Source: Apus apus (lineage: Eukaryota > Chordata > Aves > Apodiformes > Apodidae). Taken from it: DNA of 64,000 nucleotides. The translations under genes and the position numbers were made by a program. The stretch is taken from the NCBI RefSeq assembly GCF_020740795.1, contig NC_067290.1, positions 19,539,001 to 19,603,000 of the forward strand, in the 5' to 3' direction. Below, one piece after another: positions 62,145 to 64,000 of this stretch (its first letter is position 1; every line of letters begins with the position of its first letter). A model generated the notes under the pieces. That model was not told the origin of the DNA. It worked only from the letters and a program-made list of their open reading frames with translations, and did not search any database.

Positions 62145-64000
62145 CCCTAAGCTCCTTACTGCCAGATATCTGCCTTTGTGGCATCTACTCTTTCCCTATT
62201 TCTCTACACTTCTCTCATATTAGTTGGGTTTCTCATGTCACCAGTGCTCCCCTCTGTGTGGAAAGCCTGAACAATTAAAACAGAATCAATTGTTCTAAAG
62301 TAATTTGTAAAACTGAATTAGCAAAATTGCCATTTCATGGTGGATTTAGTGGTTTCTTTTAAAAGATGAGCAGTCTCAGCTCTCCTTGATGCTGCACCTC
62401 AGATGGTTTGCTCATTTTACAGGAGAATGAAATGACAACTTTTGGATACATGTAACTTGGATTATAATTAATTATTGCAGGGGCAGCATTTTGCTTGTGA
62501 TTGTTCTTTCTTTTGTACCAGCAACATATAGGATGGAGTACTCATTATTTCAGTTTCTTTGTAAGAACATGATGAATACAAGAATAACAATCGGATCCAA
62601 AACCAGTAATAAATTTATGTTAAAAGTCACGGGCCAGTTCCTGGATCTCTGCCTTGGAAACAGGTTTTGGAAGATGAGCCATTATCTAGAGAGATGGGCC
62701 TGATCTCAGCAAGGGCCTTCTCTCACCAGACTTCCAGAGTGTATTGTCTTTTGGAATAAGCATGAAGATATCTGTTGTCTCTGTTCCCTGGGAGGGTATA
62801 TGGGGCTGAAAATAACATCAAGGAACGTCTGGTAAGGCAGGAATGCCTATTATTTATGAAATATGCTGCAAAGAATAATTCTGAAAGGAGCAAATCTGGT
62901 CTCCTGCACTTGTTTGATATTGTAAAGAGATTACCATGGCCTTACAAGAAGGTTAAAATGTCATGAAGTTTAATATACTCTGAAAATAGTCCAGTTAAAG
63001 CCCCTGTTGCTTGTGATTGATGATGCAGGTTATGATGGCAGTTCTAAATCTCGTGTTTGTGTGTGCAAATTGCTATTTTCCAGCCTTTTCAAGGTTGCTG
63101 ACTTTATCTTGTGGTGCAGCCCGTATTTAAGGATTTCATGTTGCATTAGCCTTTGATTAAGGGAAAAGTAACTTTGATGATAAAATGCCACTAAAAGTGG
63201 TTCTGTGGACTAGTTTGAAAGAAGTTATCAATCATTCGTCATGACTGAGAGCATATTTTGGACATGAGGGTCACCCTTTGAGGATTAATTTTCTGAGATA
63301 AACAGCTAATGGCTGTTGGATGATTATGGGCAAAAGCATTGATATTTTTAAACTGCTCATTACTACAATAAAGAGTCACTAAACTGAGTATGTTTTAAGC
63401 CATTGCTTAAATAACTGGCTCAAGATGTATCACCCCTGATTCAAAGGCATTCTTGTGCAACTGCATGGCTGATGCTTCCTCACTGCCTGTGCTGGCAGAG
63501 GCAGGTCCTGCCAGTTGCTTTTGCCTAATTTGCCTTTTTATTCCTTTTTAACTAAACTTTTTGCACCCTTTAGGCTAGCAGCTAAAATAGCCAGTTGACA
63601 GGGTTTTGGGAGTCCCCTGTAAATAGCCAAGTAAATGTGAATTTTCCAGATGTGAAGAACATGTTATAGATGGCTTAAGTGTGTAGGCTGGTGTCAGTGC
63701 TGCTGATCCTCTGGCCTTCGGGTTTCCTTTCTTCTGTCCTTTCTTAATTTCTGCAGCACTGTCATCAGGTGAGCTTGAAGGTATGGGGGAAGAGTAAATG
63801 GAGGAACAGAATCCCTGAGCTGCTGAAAGATGGAGCCGCCTTGTGGATGTAGAAGTGGTATAGTCTTAAACGCAGCATGTCTCAGAAACTGCTGCTATTG
63901 AATGAAAAAGGGAGAGCCTTAAACAACAAAGATATAGGTAGCTGCTGTCAGAAGCACTACTTAAAAGGAATGAGAAACTGTCTTATGGAGGGATTAGTGT
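62145..64000. other. non-coding DNA to window end
   Basis: No gene recognised apart from a candidate microexon at 63757-63780. About 63290-63680 is repeat-free and AT-rich, with the look of intronic conserved sequence upstream of that candidate. Confidence 0.5.
63757..63780 (+). CDS. candidate microexon, 12 or 24 nt
   Basis: A very good 3' splice site (TTTCCTTTCTTCTGTCCTTT, then CTTAATTTCTGCAG) is followed by two possible donors: CATCAG/GTGAGC after 63768 and TTGAAG/GTATGG after 63780. This gives exons of 12 or 24 nt, both multiples of three. In phase 1 the longer form reads (A)LSSGELE. Tandem donors 12 bases apart would make a four-residue alternative insert. No family is recognised. The acceptor is the strongest part of the evidence. 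Confidence 0.2.

Noticed and set aside
1..64000. CRISPR arrays, operons, phage, mitochondrial insertions, known microRNAs or tRNAs
   Set aside because: No regularly spaced repeats, gene clusters, organelle-like sequence, tRNA box pairs or miRNA seeds I know were seen. The window is vertebrate nuclear DNA.

Overview
The window looks like non-repetitive avian nuclear DNA that is almost entirely non-coding. The organism call rests on eight short, mostly 5'-truncated CR1 LINE copies. Their 3' ends carry the bird-type CR1 signature: a TTCCAACC(A)AAAC-like run followed by a short ATTCTGTG/ATTCTATG tail. The longest copy (44495-44941) matches the CR1 type I associate with modern (neoavian) birds. 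Overall interspersed-repeat density is low, as expected for a bird. Nothing suggests a bacterial, viral or organellar origin, and ordinary prokaryotic features do not apply.

Layout. 1-23.6 kb is AT-rich intergenic or intronic sequence with one CR1 reverse-transcriptase fragment (5999-6332, minus), one CR1 3' end (18048-18114) and a few simple repeats. 23.7-24.96 kb is a strong CpG island, the only convincing promoter-class element here. It has Sp1-type GC boxes, a G-quadruplex motif and a near-consensus 5' splice site after position 24523. Two smaller GC-rich patches follow (25495-25740 and 30690-31020). 31-64 kb is mostly long intron-like or intergenic sequence with CR1 fragments, a three-copy 45-bp minisatellite (35890-36024), AT-rich blocks that look like conserved non-coding elements, and several splice-site-bounded candidate exons.

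Interpretation. The simplest reading is the 5' end of a plus-strand gene whose promoter is the 24-kb CpG island and whose first intron or introns are very long. I could not recognise any protein family in an open frame, so I name no gene. The best candidate exons (end of exon 1 at 24523; 31213-31288; 46804-46830; 59069-59113; 63757-63780) happen to be phase-compatible. Similar decoy exons occur by chance, so RNA-seq or cross-species alignment must decide. I found no undescribed multi-gene system. The most interesting leads are the CpG island with its possible exon chain, the microexon next to an AT-rich putative enhancer at 46.8-47.1 kb, the hairpin-bearing minisatellite, and two unexplained minus-strand open frames.
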